A stretch of DNA of 64,000 nt from contig NZ_CP009451.1 in NCBI RefSeq assembly GCF_000757825.1, positions 4,030,001-4,094,000 on the forward strand, in the 5' to 3' direction. Below the pieces are notes generated by a model. That model ran no database searches and was not told the origin of the DNA. It worked only from the letters and a program-made list of their open reading frames with translations. The DNA is from Cedecea neteri (GTDB taxonomy: Bacteria; Pseudomonadota; Gammaproteobacteria; Enterobacterales; Enterobacteriaceae). This document shows positions 1-8,935 of this stretch, piece by piece; the first letter of the stretch is position 1, and each line of letters opens with the position of its first letter. A program made the position numbers and the translations under genes.

Positions 1-1
1 G

Positions 2-526
2 GGACAGGTGAGCAAAGGCGCGCTGGCGCAAATCAATCGTCTATTCCAGCAGGCAATGGACGAGGAGGTTGCCTCATTAGCCGAGTGGTTTCAGCGCATC
101 ATGGACTGGCCGGACCGTCGCCAGCGGCTGAGGGTGCTGCTGCGCATGATGGCCTTTGAGCTTTCCGCCTGTGTTGTCGGTTCCCAACAACAGCGGCTGG
201 CGGGGGTGCTGGTACGCCTGCGCCGATTATTGCTGTTTTTAGGGCTTGAGCAGGAGTGCTTGCGAACCGAATCCGCGTGCGAGATGGCTTCAGGAACGCT
301 GCTTCCGTTGCTTATCGAGATGATCAATGAAAGCTGGCTGTTTGATGAATGGCTCGCGCCACGGCTGGCGCAGCGGGCCGCGTCTGCGCGTTTATACAAC
401 CGACTTTTACAACATCTGGATGCGCTGTTCTCGCTGATGCCCGAACCCTGTTTTAACGATGACGATCAGCGTGAACAAATTCTCGCCGTACTGCGCAGTA
501 TGAAGGGAGATCGGGCTATCACCTGA
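2..526 (+). CDS. sctW: T3SS gatekeeper SctW (InvE/MxiC family), 3' part
   Basis: The reading frame is open to the left edge of the window, so only about the last 175 residues of a roughly 370-residue protein are present; the first GTG at 8 is probably internal. The segment is alpha-helical and leucine-rich, with paired arginine/leucine helices (LRVLLRMMAFEL, LVRLRRLLLFLGLEQE) as in the C-terminal TyeA-like half of InvE/MxiC. Family members sit at the cytoplasmic base of the injectisome and control the switch from translocator to effector export. Its position directly before the SctV gene is the normal inv/mxi order. Identity rests on this context plus weak recognition of the fold, so it is likely but not certain. 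Confidence 0.72.
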   Translation, partial: GQVSKGALAQINRLFQQAMDEEVASLAEWFQRIMDWPDRRQRLRVLLRMMAFELSACVVGSQQQRLAGVLVRLRRLLLFLGLEQECLRTESACEMASGTLLPLLIEMINESWLFDEWLAPRLAQRAASARLYNRLLQHLDALFSLMPEPCFNDDDQREQILAVLRSMKGDRAIT

Positions 527-581
527 TTACCTGCGCGCGCCTTATCTGGAACTCTGTAGCCCTACGCAAGCAGGAGGTCGT

Positions 582-947
582 ATGGCGTTAGACCGAGTGA
601 CAGAGCTTAATATTCTGCTGTTTATGCAGCTAGCCGAACTGCCCGCGCAGCCAGCCGCCGCTGGGATGTACTGGCAGGGCGAGCGGTTTCAAACCTGGCT
701 TAGCTGGCAGGATGACCGACTCCACATTAGCCAGTGTATGCCGCTGGCTCCCTATGATGACAACCTGCTGTTACTGGCGCTTCAGCGCTGGAAGCCCGCT
801 GACTTTGCCGGAATTCCACAGCGTATTTTTCAGCTGCGCAGTTGCCTGGCGATGAACTGTTGTCCGGCAGTCGATAGTGCGGCGGAACTGTGGCTGCGGG
901 TGCATCACCGGCAGCAAGCTTTTCTGGAGTCGCTATGCAAATCTTAA
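582..947 (+). CDS. Putative class IB T3SS chaperone (InvB/Spa15-like position variant)
   Basis: This encodes a 121-residue protein with a strong AGGAGGT ribosome site at 572-578. I do not recognise it by motif. Its pattern of alternating hydrophobic strands, a WQGERF segment near residue 31 and an amphipathic C-terminal helix resembles the small CesT-fold chaperones of T3SS. In SPI-1 the chaperone InvB lies between the SctV and SctN genes. Here that gap is closed, and this ORF lies instead between the gatekeeper and SctV genes, so it may be the functional counterpart moved one gene upstream. It overlaps the SctV start by 13 bases, which implies coupled translation. It could also be an unrelated small T3SS accessory protein. 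Confidence 0.45.
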   Translation: MALDRVTELNILLFMQLAELPAQPAAAGMYWQGERFQTWLSWQDDRLHISQCMPLAPYDDNLLLLALQRWKPADFAGIPQRIFQLRSCLAMNCCPAVDSAAELWLRVHHRQQAFLESLCKS

Positions 948-2995
948 TGATGAAAAGCATGAGTATGCGAGGTCTACAGAAGGGGCTCGCCGCCTGCGCC
1001 GGCCGTCAGGACATTATTCTGGCCGTGGTGCTGCTGATTGCTATCGTGATGATGATCCTGCCGTTACCGACGTTCATGGTGGATATTCTGATCGCTGTTA
1101 ACATCGCGTTTTCGGTCATTTTGCTGCTGATTGCAATCTACATCAATGACCCGCTGGAACTGTCGGTTTTCCCTTCTTTGCTGCTGATTACCACTCTGTA
1201 CCGGCTGTCATTGACCATCAGCACTTCGCGATTGGTTTTGCTGCAGCACGATGCGGGCAACATTGTGGACGCCTTCGGCCATTTTGTGGTGGGGGGCAAC
1301 CTGACGGTGGGGCTGGTGATTTTTACGATAATCACCATCATCCAGTTTATCGTCATCACGAAAGGGACCGAGCGCGTGGCCGAAGTCAGCGCCCGCTTCT
1401 CGCTCGACGGTATGCCTGGAAAGCAAATGAGCATTGATGGTGATCTGCGGGCCGGAGTGATTGACGCGGTTCAGGCGCGGCACCTTCGCCAGCAGGTTCA
1501 GCAGGAGAGCCGCTTTCTTGGCGCCATGGATGGAGCCATGAAGTTTGTTAAAGGCGATGCGATCGCCGGAATTATTGTGGTTCTGGTCAATATTATCGGT
1601 GGCATCATCATCGCCGTGGTGCAGTACGACATGCCGCTGGGTGATGCGGTACAAACCTACAGCGTGTTATCGATTGGCGATGGGCTGTGCGGACAGATCC
1701 CTTCACTGCTTATCTCACTGAGCGCCGGAATTATCGTCACCCGCGTGCCAGGGGAGAAGAAACAGAATCTTGCCAGTGAATTAACCACCCAGCTTGGTCG
1801 ACAGCCGCAGGCGCTGATGTTGACGGCCGCGGTCCTGATATTATTCGCCCTGATCCCCGGCTTTCCCTTTCTGGACTTTTTTGTCCTGGCGGCGTTCACC
1901 GCGCTGCCGTTCTTTTTATTCTGGCGTCGCTCCAGGCACCCACAACACGATATACCGCAGACGGGAGAGATGAGTGAAGACCGGATGCAGCCTGGTGCCA
2001 TGCCGTTAACGCTGCACGTGATGCCATCGCTCAATACCGGCACGCTGGCCCGGGATATTGATGCCTTACGTTGGATGCTTTTCGAAGAGTACGGTGTGCC
2101 GCTGCCGGAAATCATTATCAGGCCAGATAGCAGGGACTACGTGCAGGGGATGTCGGTGCTGATTTACCAGGAGCCGGTCTTTTCATGCGCCATCCCCGAG
2201 AACGCATATCTGCTACTGGAGCCAGATAAACAGCCGGGGTGCGAAGTACAACCGCTGCCGGACGGGATGGGAAGTATCGGCTGGCTGGCAGCGGAGGCCG
2301 GAAAAAAAGCGCAGAGCATGGGGCTAGCGGTTGCCGAGGGAACCCAGCGCATCACGGCATTGCTCCGCCAGGTCCTGTTACGTCACATGGCGGAGTTTAT
2401 CGGGGTGCAGGAGGCCCGATATCTGATGGATGCCATGGAGAAGCGCTATTCTGAGCTGGTTAAAGAGCTGCAGCGGCAGCTGCCGATAAGCAAGATTACG
2501 GAAACCCTCCAGAGGCTGGTGGCGGAAAGTATTTCGATCCGTGATTTACGCACGGTCTTTGGCACCCTGATTGAATGGGCGCCGCGTGAGAAAGATGTGC
2601 TGATGCTGACCGAATATGTGCGCATGTCGCTGCGTCGGCATATTTTGCACCGGCTACAACCGAACGGTGAGGCGCTGCGCGTCCTGCGAGTGGGGGAAGG
2701 AATCGAAAACCTGATCCGCGAGTCTATCCGTCAGACCTCGATGGGGACCTATGCGGCCCTGAGCCTCGGGCAAAGTTCGCGCATTCTGAGCTTAATTCAG
2801 GAGGCACTGGCAGAGCACGGTGAGTTGAACATTGTTACCTCCGTCGATGCTCGCCGCTTTCTGCGCAAAATAACGGAAACGGGGCTGTTTAATGTTCCCG
2901 TACTCTCCTGGCAGGAGCTGGGAGAAAACTGTTCGGTACAGGTTGTGCACAGTATCGATCTCACACCACAGGAGCTTGCCGGTGACGATGATTAA
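935..2995 (+). CDS. sctV: T3SS export gate protein SctV (InvA family)
   Basis: This is the nonameric inner-membrane export gate whose C-terminal cytoplasmic ring docks chaperone-substrate complexes. The N-terminal half has six to eight membrane helices starting near residue 25. The FHIPEP-family signature is clear ([15 protein letters not shown]). The ATG at 935 was chosen over upstream codons because GGAG at 926-929 is well spaced; this gives 686 residues, almost exactly the size of Salmonella InvA (685). The cytoplasmic domain runs from about residue 350 to the end. The stop overlaps the start of the ATPase gene. No damage is visible. Confidence 0.95.
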   Translation: MQILMMKSMSMRGLQKGLAACAGRQDIILAVVLLIAIVMMILPLPTFMVDILIAVNIAFSVILLLIAIYINDPLELSVFPSLLLITTLYRLSLTISTSRLVLLQHDAGNIVDAFGHFVVGGNLTVGLVIFTIITIIQFIVITKGTERVAEVSARFSLDGMPGKQMSIDGDLRAGVIDAVQARHLRQQVQQESRFLGAMDGAMKFVKGDAIAGIIVVLVNIIGGIIIAVVQYDMPLGDAVQTYSVLSIGDGLCGQIPSLLISLSAGIIVTRVPGEKKQNLASELTTQLGRQPQALMLTAAVLILFALIPGFPFLDFFVLAAFTALPFFLFWRRSRHPQHDIPQTGEMSEDRMQPGAMPLTLHVMPSLNTGTLARDIDALRWMLFEEYGVPLPEIIIRPDSRDYVQGMSVLIYQEPVFSCAIPENAYLLLEPDKQPGCEVQPLPDGMGSIGWLAAEAGKKAQSMGLAVAEGTQRITALLRQVLLRHMAEFIGVQEARYLMDAMEKRYSELVKELQRQLPISKITETLQRLVAESISIRDLRTVFGTLIEWAPREKDVLMLTEYVRMSLRRHILHRLQPNGEALRVLRVGEGIENLIRESIRQTSMGTYAALSLGQSSRILSLIQEALAEHGELNIVTSVDARRFLRKITETGLFNVPVLSWQELGENCSVQVVHSIDLTPQELAGDDD

Positions 2996-4304
2996 AGCCG
3001 AGGTGCAGGCCGCCATTGAAAAATCGCTGACGCCACTGCGGGACGTACCACAAGGTTATCTGAAAACCGGGCGCTTATTGCACGTTGGCGCGACGCTGCT
3101 CAACGCATATCTGCCAGGCGTTTTTATGGGTGAGGTGTGTTGCGTGTTGCCAGAAGGTGCGCTGGCGGAGGTTGTTGGTATCGACGGCGCGACGGCGCAG
3201 CTTTCACCTTTTGCCACTACCACAGGCCTGTACTGTGGACAGAAGGTGCGATCCCTGGGGCGGCGACATCGTGTTCCGGTGGGGGAAGATCTCTTAGGGC
3301 GAGTGCTGGACGGTATGGGATTACCTCTTGATGATGGCCCCGCCCCGCAGGGGCCCTGGAGAGATTACGATGCACCGCCACCTTCGCCGCTGCTGCGCCA
3401 GCTGATTGAGAGGCCGATGCTTACGGGGATCCACGCCATCGACGGGCTTTTGACCTGTGGTGAAGGACAGCGTATGGGGATTTTTGCAGCGGCGGGGGTG
3501 GGGAAAAGCACCCTGATGTCGATGCTGTGCCGCAGCCCGGATAGCGACATCAACGTGCTGGTGCTTATCGGTGAGCGTGGTCGAGAAGTGCGTGAATTCA
3601 TTGAGCAAACGCTGGGTGAAGAGACACGACGGCGCTGCGTGATGGTGGTTTCAACGTCCGACCGGCCCGCGCTTGAACGCATGAGGGCGCTATGGGTGGC
3701 GACCACCATCGCCGAAGCGTTTCGCGATCGCGGCAAGCGCGTACTGCTGTTTGCCGATTCCTTAACCCGCTACGCCCGCGCCGCCCGCGAGATAGCGCTC
3801 GCCGGTGGCGAAGTTGCAGTTTCCGGCAGCTATCCTCCCAGCGTTTTTGCGGCATTACCACGGCTGCTCGAACGGGCGGGTAAGGGCACCCTCGGCAGCA
3901 TTACCGCGTTTTACACCGTACTGGTGGAAAGCGACGACATGAACGAACCGTTGGCCGATGAAGTGAGATCGTTACTCGACGGCCACATCGTACTGTCACG
4001 CCGCCTGGCAGAAGCGGCCCACTTTCCTGCCATTGACGTGTTAGCCAGCCTTAGCCGCCTGATGCCGATGGTGGCCAGCGGTGAACACCGGGCGTTGGCG
4101 AACGCGATCCGGCAGTTGCTGTCGGTGTATCGCGACGTGGAGCTTCTGGTGCGGATAGGTGAGTTCGTGCGCGGAGAAGATCCTCGTGCCGACCGGGCGG
4201 TAGACCGCTATTCCGACATTTGTCATTTCCTGCAACAACAGAGTAATGAACCATGCAATCTCGACGAACTGCTGGCGCAAATGCGTTTTTTGACGGACAT
4301 CTGA
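2982..4304 (+). CDS. sctN: T3SS ATPase SctN (InvC/Spa47 family)
   Basis: This is a FliI/F1-beta-like hexameric ATPase that unfolds substrates and strips chaperones at the sorting platform. The Walker A motif AAAGVGKS is near residue 170, and [20 protein letters not shown] is the Walker B/family signature. The start is ambiguous: GTG at 2982 has AGGAG at 2970-2974 with 7-base spacing, whereas ATG at 2988 is 13 bases away, so I prefer the GTG. It overlaps the end of sctV by 14 bases. The length of 440 residues fits the family (InvC is 431). It is intact and abuts the stalk gene through a TGATG overlap. Confidence 0.94.
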   Translation: MTMIKAEVQAAIEKSLTPLRDVPQGYLKTGRLLHVGATLLNAYLPGVFMGEVCCVLPEGALAEVVGIDGATAQLSPFATTTGLYCGQKVRSLGRRHRVPVGEDLLGRVLDGMGLPLDDGPAPQGPWRDYDAPPPSPLLRQLIERPMLTGIHAIDGLLTCGEGQRMGIFAAAGVGKSTLMSMLCRSPDSDINVLVLIGERGREVREFIEQTLGEETRRRCVMVVSTSDRPALERMRALWVATTIAEAFRDRGKRVLLFADSLTRYARAAREIALAGGEVAVSGSYPPSVFAALPRLLERAGKGTLGSITAFYTVLVESDDMNEPLADEVRSLLDGHIVLSRRLAEAAHFPAIDVLASLSRLMPMVASGEHRALANAIRQLLSVYRDVELLVRIGEFVRGEDPRADRAVDRYSDICHFLQQQSNEPCNLDELLAQMRFLTDI

Positions 4305-4675
4305 TGCTGAATTGTTTACTCAGGATCAAGGACCGTGGCGAGGATCGCCTGCGACGGCAAATGACGGAGTTAACGCTGCAGCTTCAGCAAACGGAGCAGT
4401 TGGATTTTCAGTGCCAGAGCCGTCGTAAAGACCTGGCGCAGGCGCTCAATCAGCTCCTTCTTTGGTCCGGTACGTTGCCCTCACGCGAACTGATGGCGCA
4501 GAAACAGGCCATGAATCATTTATTTCATGAGGAATACGGCCTGGCGCAGCAGCAGCGATTGCTTGCGGACGCGCAAAAACGGTTGCAGGAGCAGCTTAGC
4601 AAGCTGCAGCGAGAGCTGGTGAGCGTGATGAAGAAAAAAGAAAAACTGAGGAGTCTGCTGAGCGATGAACGTTAA
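4304..4675 (+). CDS. sctO: T3SS stalk protein SctO (InvI/SpaM position)
   Basis: This is a 123-residue protein dominated by charged coiled coil (repeated Q, L, E and R, for example LAQQQRLLADAQKRLQEQL), as expected of the FliJ/YscO/InvI central stalk that sits in the ATPase pore and links it to the export gate. The ATG at 4304 overlaps the ATPase stop (TGATG). Sequence identity in this family is poor, so the assignment comes from coiled-coil character, size (InvI is 147 residues) and its position between the ATPase and the needle-length gene. Confidence 0.8.
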   Translation: MLNCLLRIKDRGEDRLRRQMTELTLQLQQTEQLDFQCQSRRKDLAQALNQLLLWSGTLPSRELMAQKQAMNHLFHEEYGLAQQQRLLADAQKRLQEQLSKLQRELVSVMKKKEKLRSLLSDER

Positions 4676-5030
4676 CCGAACGGAAGGTTGCCTCTGGCAT
4701 ACCTGGCTGACGGAACAGGAGAAACGGCCATCTACTGAAACCACCCGATTTATTCAGCTGATGGTGCAGGTGGTGGAAATGCCTGACGGCAGAGACGGAA
4801 AGTCTGCGCTGAGGCAGCAAAAACAACGCTTTCGGCTGGTGAACGGTTCATTAGCGGGGGTGATTTGCGAGATGGAAACGCGGGAAGGTAAAACCTTTTT
4901 TACGGTTCTGGTGCCCCGGCGCGATTTATGCCGTCAGCTGAAGCACTTTTCTGCCTGGCTGAATGCCGGGCTGCTGGCGGCCGGGCACAACGTTGCGCTG
5001 GAGGTGGTGTATGACGCTGATCTCTTTTGA
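4665..5030 (+). CDS. Probable short needle-length regulator SctP (InvJ/SpaN position)
   Basis: The gene occupies the slot of InvJ/Spa32, the secreted ruler that sets needle length and triggers the substrate switch. At 121 residues it is far shorter than InvJ (about 336) or Spa32 (about 292). The C-terminal half (EGKTFFTVLVPRRDL... LNAGLLAAGHNVALEVV) has the beta-alpha-beta pattern of the T3S4 switch domain found in FliK/YscP/InvJ proteins. The long unstructured spacer that normally scales with needle length is absent. The start overlaps sctO by 11 bases and the end overlaps sctQ by 20. The call is by position and a weak domain resemblance. Confidence 0.5.
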   Translation: MNVNRTEGCLWHTWLTEQEKRPSTETTRFIQLMVQVVEMPDGRDGKSALRQQKQRFRLVNGSLAGVICEMETREGKTFFTVLVPRRDLCRQLKHFSAWLNAGLLAAGHNVALEVVYDADLF

Positions 5031-6015
5031 GGAGAGCAACCTTGCCGGGATGTTGCAAACGGAAGGGATTGAGCTTGGGGCGCTCCATGTTGCGGCGCAG
5101 CGCTGGACTGACAGCCCGCAGGGGAGACTGTTTTCAGTCACTGCCGAAGATACGCCGTGCGGCATCTGGTTAGCCGAAAGCGACTGGCAGCGGTGGTGTG
5201 AAGGGACCCTGGGGACCGCTTCAGCGCAAGAAGTCGACGCCCAACTGCTGGCGGGAGTTGCGCAATGGGGACTATCGCCGCTGTTGCAGGCAAGCGGCGC
5301 GATATTACACAACGGGCCGGGAGAACCGCGCCGCTGTAGCATGCTCAACCAGTACGTTGCGCTGGTATTTGCCTGGCAGATTGACGGCTACGCGTTCCGC
5401 TGTGTGCTGTTTGGCTGGCCCACCACCTGGTTTCGCACCATTGCCCGGCAGGTAAGCCCCGGTGTCCGGCCAGTGCGTTTATTGCCGCCGGTGGCGTTCG
5501 CCTGTTACGTCGGCTGGTGTCAGGCCTCGATGCACGAGATGGCAAGCATTGGCCCGGGTACAGGGTTGCGGATGAGCCCTTTTGGCCGTCCGCGCGAGGG
5601 TGAATTGGTTGTACTACTGGCGACGGGAAGTGCAGCGCGTATCCGAATCGAAGAGGGGGGAGACGTGGAAATTGAAGCATTGGTCAATGATATGGAAAGC
5701 TTGTTGGCCGAGGACAGCGATCGTGCGGGTCCTGCCTCGCCCTTGTCGTATCACCTTGACGCCCTGCCGCAAAAGCTGCTGGTAGAGGTAGGTCAAATTG
5801 ATATCGCCCTTGGCACGCTGCGGACATTACGCGAAGGGGACCTTATTGCGACCGAAGCCAGGCTCTCACCCGACGTGAAGCTAAGACTCAATGGCCGCGT
5901 GATAGGCGAGGGTGAACTCATCGCCTGCGGGGAGAGTTTTCTGGTGCGAGTCACCCAATGGTTTGTGCATCCGTCTGACGCTCAGAGCATTGGGGAGGAT
6001 ACGGTGAATACCTGA
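5011..6015 (+). CDS. sctQ: T3SS C-ring/sorting platform protein SctQ (SpaO family)
   Basis: This is the 334-residue pod component of the cytoplasmic sorting platform. The last 70 residues are a recognisable SpoA (FliM/FliN-type) domain with the pattern LLVEVGQIDIALGTLRTLREGD... VKLRLNGRVIGEGEL. The ATG at 5011 was chosen for the GGAGGTGG at 5000-5007. SpaO homologues often make a second short product from an internal start near the C-terminal SpoA domain; ATG codons around 5683-5692 could serve, but I see no strong ribosome site there. The 59-base gap to sctR is the largest inside the operon. Confidence 0.88.
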   Translation: MTLISFEESNLAGMLQTEGIELGALHVAAQRWTDSPQGRLFSVTAEDTPCGIWLAESDWQRWCEGTLGTASAQEVDAQLLAGVAQWGLSPLLQASGAILHNGPGEPRRCSMLNQYVALVFAWQIDGYAFRCVLFGWPTTWFRTIARQVSPGVRPVRLLPPVAFACYVGWCQASMHEMASIGPGTGLRMSPFGRPREGELVVLLATGSAARIRIEEGGDVEIEALVNDMESLLAEDSDRAGPASPLSYHLDALPQKLLVEVGQIDIALGTLRTLREGDLIATEARLSPDVKLRLNGRVIGEGELIACGESFLVRVTQWFVHPSDAQSIGEDTVNT

Positions 6016-6074
6016 TAGAGGGCGCGACATGGCGTGGCTATAACTGATTTATCGCCGTATAAACAGGACAGACC

Positions 6075-6722
6075 ATGCCTTTACCTGACTCTCCCTGGCA
6101 GCTGATAGCGCTGCTGTTTTTACTCTCTCTGCTACCGCTTGCCATCGTGATGGGGACCTCGTTCCTGAAGCTGGCGGTGGTGTTTTCGATTTTACGTAAT
6201 GCGCTGGGTATTCAGCAGGTGCCGCCCAATATGGCGCTCTATGGCCTGGCGCTGGTACTCTCGCTCTTTATCATGGCGCCGACGGTGATGGCGGTAAAAG
6301 CCGAGTGGCATCCGGCGAAAGAAGAGGCGACCTTACCCTGGTTACAGGGCTGGGACAGCCATGCGCTTGGCCCCTACCGTCAGTTTCTGCAAAAAAATTC
6401 CGATGAAAAAGAGGCTCATTATTTTCGTCATTTGATAGCCAGCACCTGGCCGGAAGAGGCCCGGCGTCGCGTGAAGCCGGATTCACTGTTGATCCTGCTG
6501 CCCGCCTTTACCGTCAGCCAGCTGTCGCAGGCGTTTCGCATCGGTCTGCTTATCTATCTGCCATTTCTGGCCATCGATCTGCTGGTATCCAACGTCCTGT
6601 TGGCGATGGGGATGATGATGATGTCACCGATGACCATCTCTTTGCCGTTCAAATTATTGATTTTTCTGTTAGCTGGCGGCTGGGACCTGATCCTTTCTCA
6701 ACTGGTGCAGAGCTTTAGATGA
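6075..6722 (+). CDS. sctR: T3SS export apparatus protein SctR (SpaP)
   Basis: FliP/SpaP-family core of the export gate: five copies form the pore with SctS and SctT. The 215-residue protein has an N-terminal helix pair and the family segment PLAIVMGTSFLKLAVV. A cytoplasmic/periplasmic loop with many charges follows at about residues 75-140. The C-terminal segment includes GLLIYLPFLAIDLLVSN and GMMMMSPMTISLPFKLL, which are diagnostic of the FliP family. Its stop overlaps the sctS start by four bases (ATGA). Intact. Confidence 0.95.
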   Translation: MPLPDSPWQLIALLFLLSLLPLAIVMGTSFLKLAVVFSILRNALGIQQVPPNMALYGLALVLSLFIMAPTVMAVKAEWHPAKEEATLPWLQGWDSHALGPYRQFLQKNSDEKEAHYFRHLIASTWPEEARRRVKPDSLLILLPAFTVSQLSQAFRIGLLIYLPFLAIDLLVSNVLLAMGMMMMSPMTISLPFKLLIFLLAGGWDLILSQLVQSFR

Positions 6723-6985
6723 CGGATGCCAACCTAACTCATTTCGTTACAGAGCTGCTGTGGCTGGTGCTCATGACCTCATTGCCGGTGGTGCTGGTCG
6801 CATCGGTCGTCGGGATTGCGGTGAGTCTCCTTCAGGCGCTGACCCAGATTCAGGATCAGACGCTGCAGTTTATGATCAAGCTGCTTGCCGTGGCGTTGGT
6901 TATTATGGCGACCTATCACTGGCTGGGGGGGCTACTTCTGGCCTATACCCGTCAGGTGTTTTTGCAGATGGGTATGCACGGGTGA
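6719..6985 (+). CDS. sctS: T3SS export apparatus protein SctS (SpaQ)
   Basis: An 88-residue two-helix membrane protein of the FliQ/SpaQ family, a minor subunit of the export-gate pore. The conserved block VGIAVSLLQALTQIQDQTLQF is the family signature, joining the two hydrophobic helices. The start overlaps the sctR stop (ATGA) and its own stop overlaps the GTG start of sctT. Salmonella SpaQ has 86 residues. Intact. Confidence 0.95.
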   Translation: MTDANLTHFVTELLWLVLMTSLPVVLVASVVGIAVSLLQALTQIQDQTLQFMIKLLAVALVIMATYHWLGGLLLAYTRQVFLQMGMHG

Positions 6986-7755
6986 CGCTCTCACTCAGTG
7001 ACGGGCTGGTCACCGTGGCGCTGGCGATGATGAGACCGCTTGGGCTAACGCTGCTTTTTCCGCTGTTGCAGACCGGTAATCTCGGCTCGACGCTAATCCG
7101 CAACGGGGTGCTGCTGGCGATAGTACTGCCGGTACTACCGGTTTTTTATACCCAACCGGTGATTCACCAGGGATGGTCCTGGCTGAGGGTGATCCCGGGC
7201 GAACTGGTCATTGGTTTGATGCTGGGATTTTGCGCCGCGATCCCTTTCTGGGCCGTGGACATGGCGGGATTCCTGATTGACACCCTACGCGGTGCCACCA
7301 TGGGAACCGTGTTCAACCCGGCGATGTCGGTACAGACATCGATTTTCGGCCTGCTGTTTAGCCAGTTTCTGTGTGCGCTTTTCTTTATTACCGGGGGATT
7401 CAGTCAACTCCTGACGGCGTTATACGGTTCTTACCACTATTTACCTCCCGGCAAGGCGCTGGCTTTCAACGTAACATTTTTACACTTTTTGCTGGCGCAG
7501 TGGCGCGTGTTGTACCAGCTGTGTCTGAGCTTTTCTTTGCCTGCGGTGCTCTGCATGATGCTTGCGGACCTCGCGCTCGGATTGCTCAATCGGTCCGCTC
7601 AGCAGCTCAACGTGTTCTTCTTATCCATGCCGGTGAAAAGTGCGCTGGCGCTCTTGCTATTACTGCTCTCCTTGCCGTACGCCTTCCACCACTATCAGCT
7701 TGAGAGTGAAACGCTTTACCGGCATGTGAGCCAGTGGTTAGCCAGCCATGAGTGA
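6982..7755 (+). CDS. sctT: T3SS export apparatus protein SctT (SpaR)
   Basis: FliR/SpaR-family membrane protein, 257 residues (SpaR 263), which closes the export pore. It has at least six hydrophobic helices and the conserved segment ELVIGLMLGFCAAIPFWAVD followed by GFLIDTLRGATMGTVFNP. The open frame extends further left but overlaps all of sctS. The GTG at 6982, overlapping the sctS stop as GTGA, gives family length and coupling. An alternative start would be ATG at 7027. The stop overlaps the sctU start by eight bases. Confidence 0.92.
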   Translation: MTLSLSDGLVTVALAMMRPLGLTLLFPLLQTGNLGSTLIRNGVLLAIVLPVLPVFYTQPVIHQGWSWLRVIPGELVIGLMLGFCAAIPFWAVDMAGFLIDTLRGATMGTVFNPAMSVQTSIFGLLFSQFLCALFFITGGFSQLLTALYGSYHYLPPGKALAFNVTFLHFLLAQWRVLYQLCLSFSLPAVLCMMLADLALGLLNRSAQQLNVFFLSMPVKSALALLLLLLSLPYAFHHYQLESETLYRHVSQWLASHE

Positions 7756-8797
7756 AAAAACCGAACAGCCTACCGAGAAAAAGAAGCGCGATAGCCGCCA
7801 GGAAGGACAGGTTATCAAAAGTCTGGAGATAACCTCCGGCATCCAGCTGCTCGCTATACTGGCTTTTTTTCATTTTTTTGCCGATGAGGTCGTGCACCAG
7901 ATTGCTGAGCTGATGTTGCTGGCTTCACGACTCATCAATCAACCCTTTGACTATGCCTTCAGCCTGTTGACGCAGGCATTGCTGCGTGCAGGAGGCGAAT
8001 TTTTTGCCTTGTTCGGCGGTATGCTGGCGGCGGCAACTATCGCAAGTCTGGTTGCGCAGGTCGGTTTTATGCTTGCCACGAAGGCGGTTGGCGTCAAAGG
8101 CGACAAAATTAACCCAGTCAATAATTTTAAACAGATTTTTTCCGTGCACAGTCTGGTGGAGTTGTTTAAGTCCTGTCTGAAAGTCCTTTTATTGTGTCTG
8201 ATTTTCATCTCTCTTTTCCTCTATTTTTCGACAACGTTTCAGGCACTGCCGTACTGTGACGCGAGCTGCGCGATCCCACTTTTCACGATTATGATCCGCT
8301 GGATATGGTATGCATTGCTGATGTCTTACGTGGTGCTGGGCGTTGTTGATTATGCCTTCCAGACGCACAACACGATGAAGCAGCAGCGAATGAGTAAGGA
8401 GGATGTCAAACAGGAGACTAAAGATATTGAAGGCGATCCGCAGGTTAAAAAACGGCGGCGTGAAGTACAACGCGAAATGCAAAGCGGCAGTTTAGCGCAG
8501 AACGTGAAGCAATCTGCGGTGGTTATTCGCAACCCTACGCATATCGCCATTTGCCTGGGCTACGATCCTGTCGACACGCCGATCCCAACGGTGTTCGAAA
8601 AAGGCGTAGAGGCGAGGGCAGAACATATTGTCGCTCTCGCCATCAGGGAGTCTGTTCCTGTGGTGGAGAATATTGAGTTGGCGCGCCAGCTATTTTTTAG
8701 CGTCAAAGCGGGTGAGGTGATTCCTGAATCCCTGTTTGAACCCGTTGCTGCTTTGCTGCGTATGGTACTGGAGCTCGATTACGACGCTCATGTGTAA
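7748..8797 (+). CDS. sctU: T3SS autoprotease/substrate switch SctU (SpaS)
   Basis: FlhB/SpaS-family switch protein, 349 residues (SpaS 356). Four membrane helices lie between about residues 29 and 205. The cytoplasmic domain carries the autocleavage motif Asn-Pro-Thr-His at residues 262-265, where cleavage between Asn and Pro changes export specificity from needle to translocator. The N-terminus SEKTEQPTEKKKRDSRQEGQV is typical of the family. It is the last core apparatus gene of the operon; a 138-base gap follows with no clear terminator. Confidence 0.96.
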   Translation: MSEKTEQPTEKKKRDSRQEGQVIKSLEITSGIQLLAILAFFHFFADEVVHQIAELMLLASRLINQPFDYAFSLLTQALLRAGGEFFALFGGMLAAATIASLVAQVGFMLATKAVGVKGDKINPVNNFKQIFSVHSLVELFKSCLKVLLLCLIFISLFLYFSTTFQALPYCDASCAIPLFTIMIRWIWYALLMSYVVLGVVDYAFQTHNTMKQQRMSKEDVKQETKDIEGDPQVKKRRREVQREMQSGSLAQNVKQSAVVIRNPTHIAICLGYDPVDTPIPTVFEKGVEARAEHIVALAIRESVPVVENIELARQLFFSVKAGEVIPESLFEPVAALLRMVLELDYDAHV

Positions 8798-8935
8798 CGG
8801 AATATCACTGTGGCCTTCAGCCATCTTTATCAGGTTATACCCTGATATCTGCGACTCAATGACCGGTTTACTATCGGCACGTGTTGAATAGATGAATCGG
8901 TAATAATGATGAGCAGTTTTTATCAGGAGAAAGTT

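Noticed and set aside
890..934. Upstream start for sctV at 890
   Set aside because: The added residues overlap the chaperone-like gene and lack a ribosome site; ATG 935 has GGAG at proper distance and gives the family length.
877..1101. 74-codon plus-strand frame across the sctV start
   Set aside because: It overlaps two better-supported genes and encodes an arginine-rich sequence without features.
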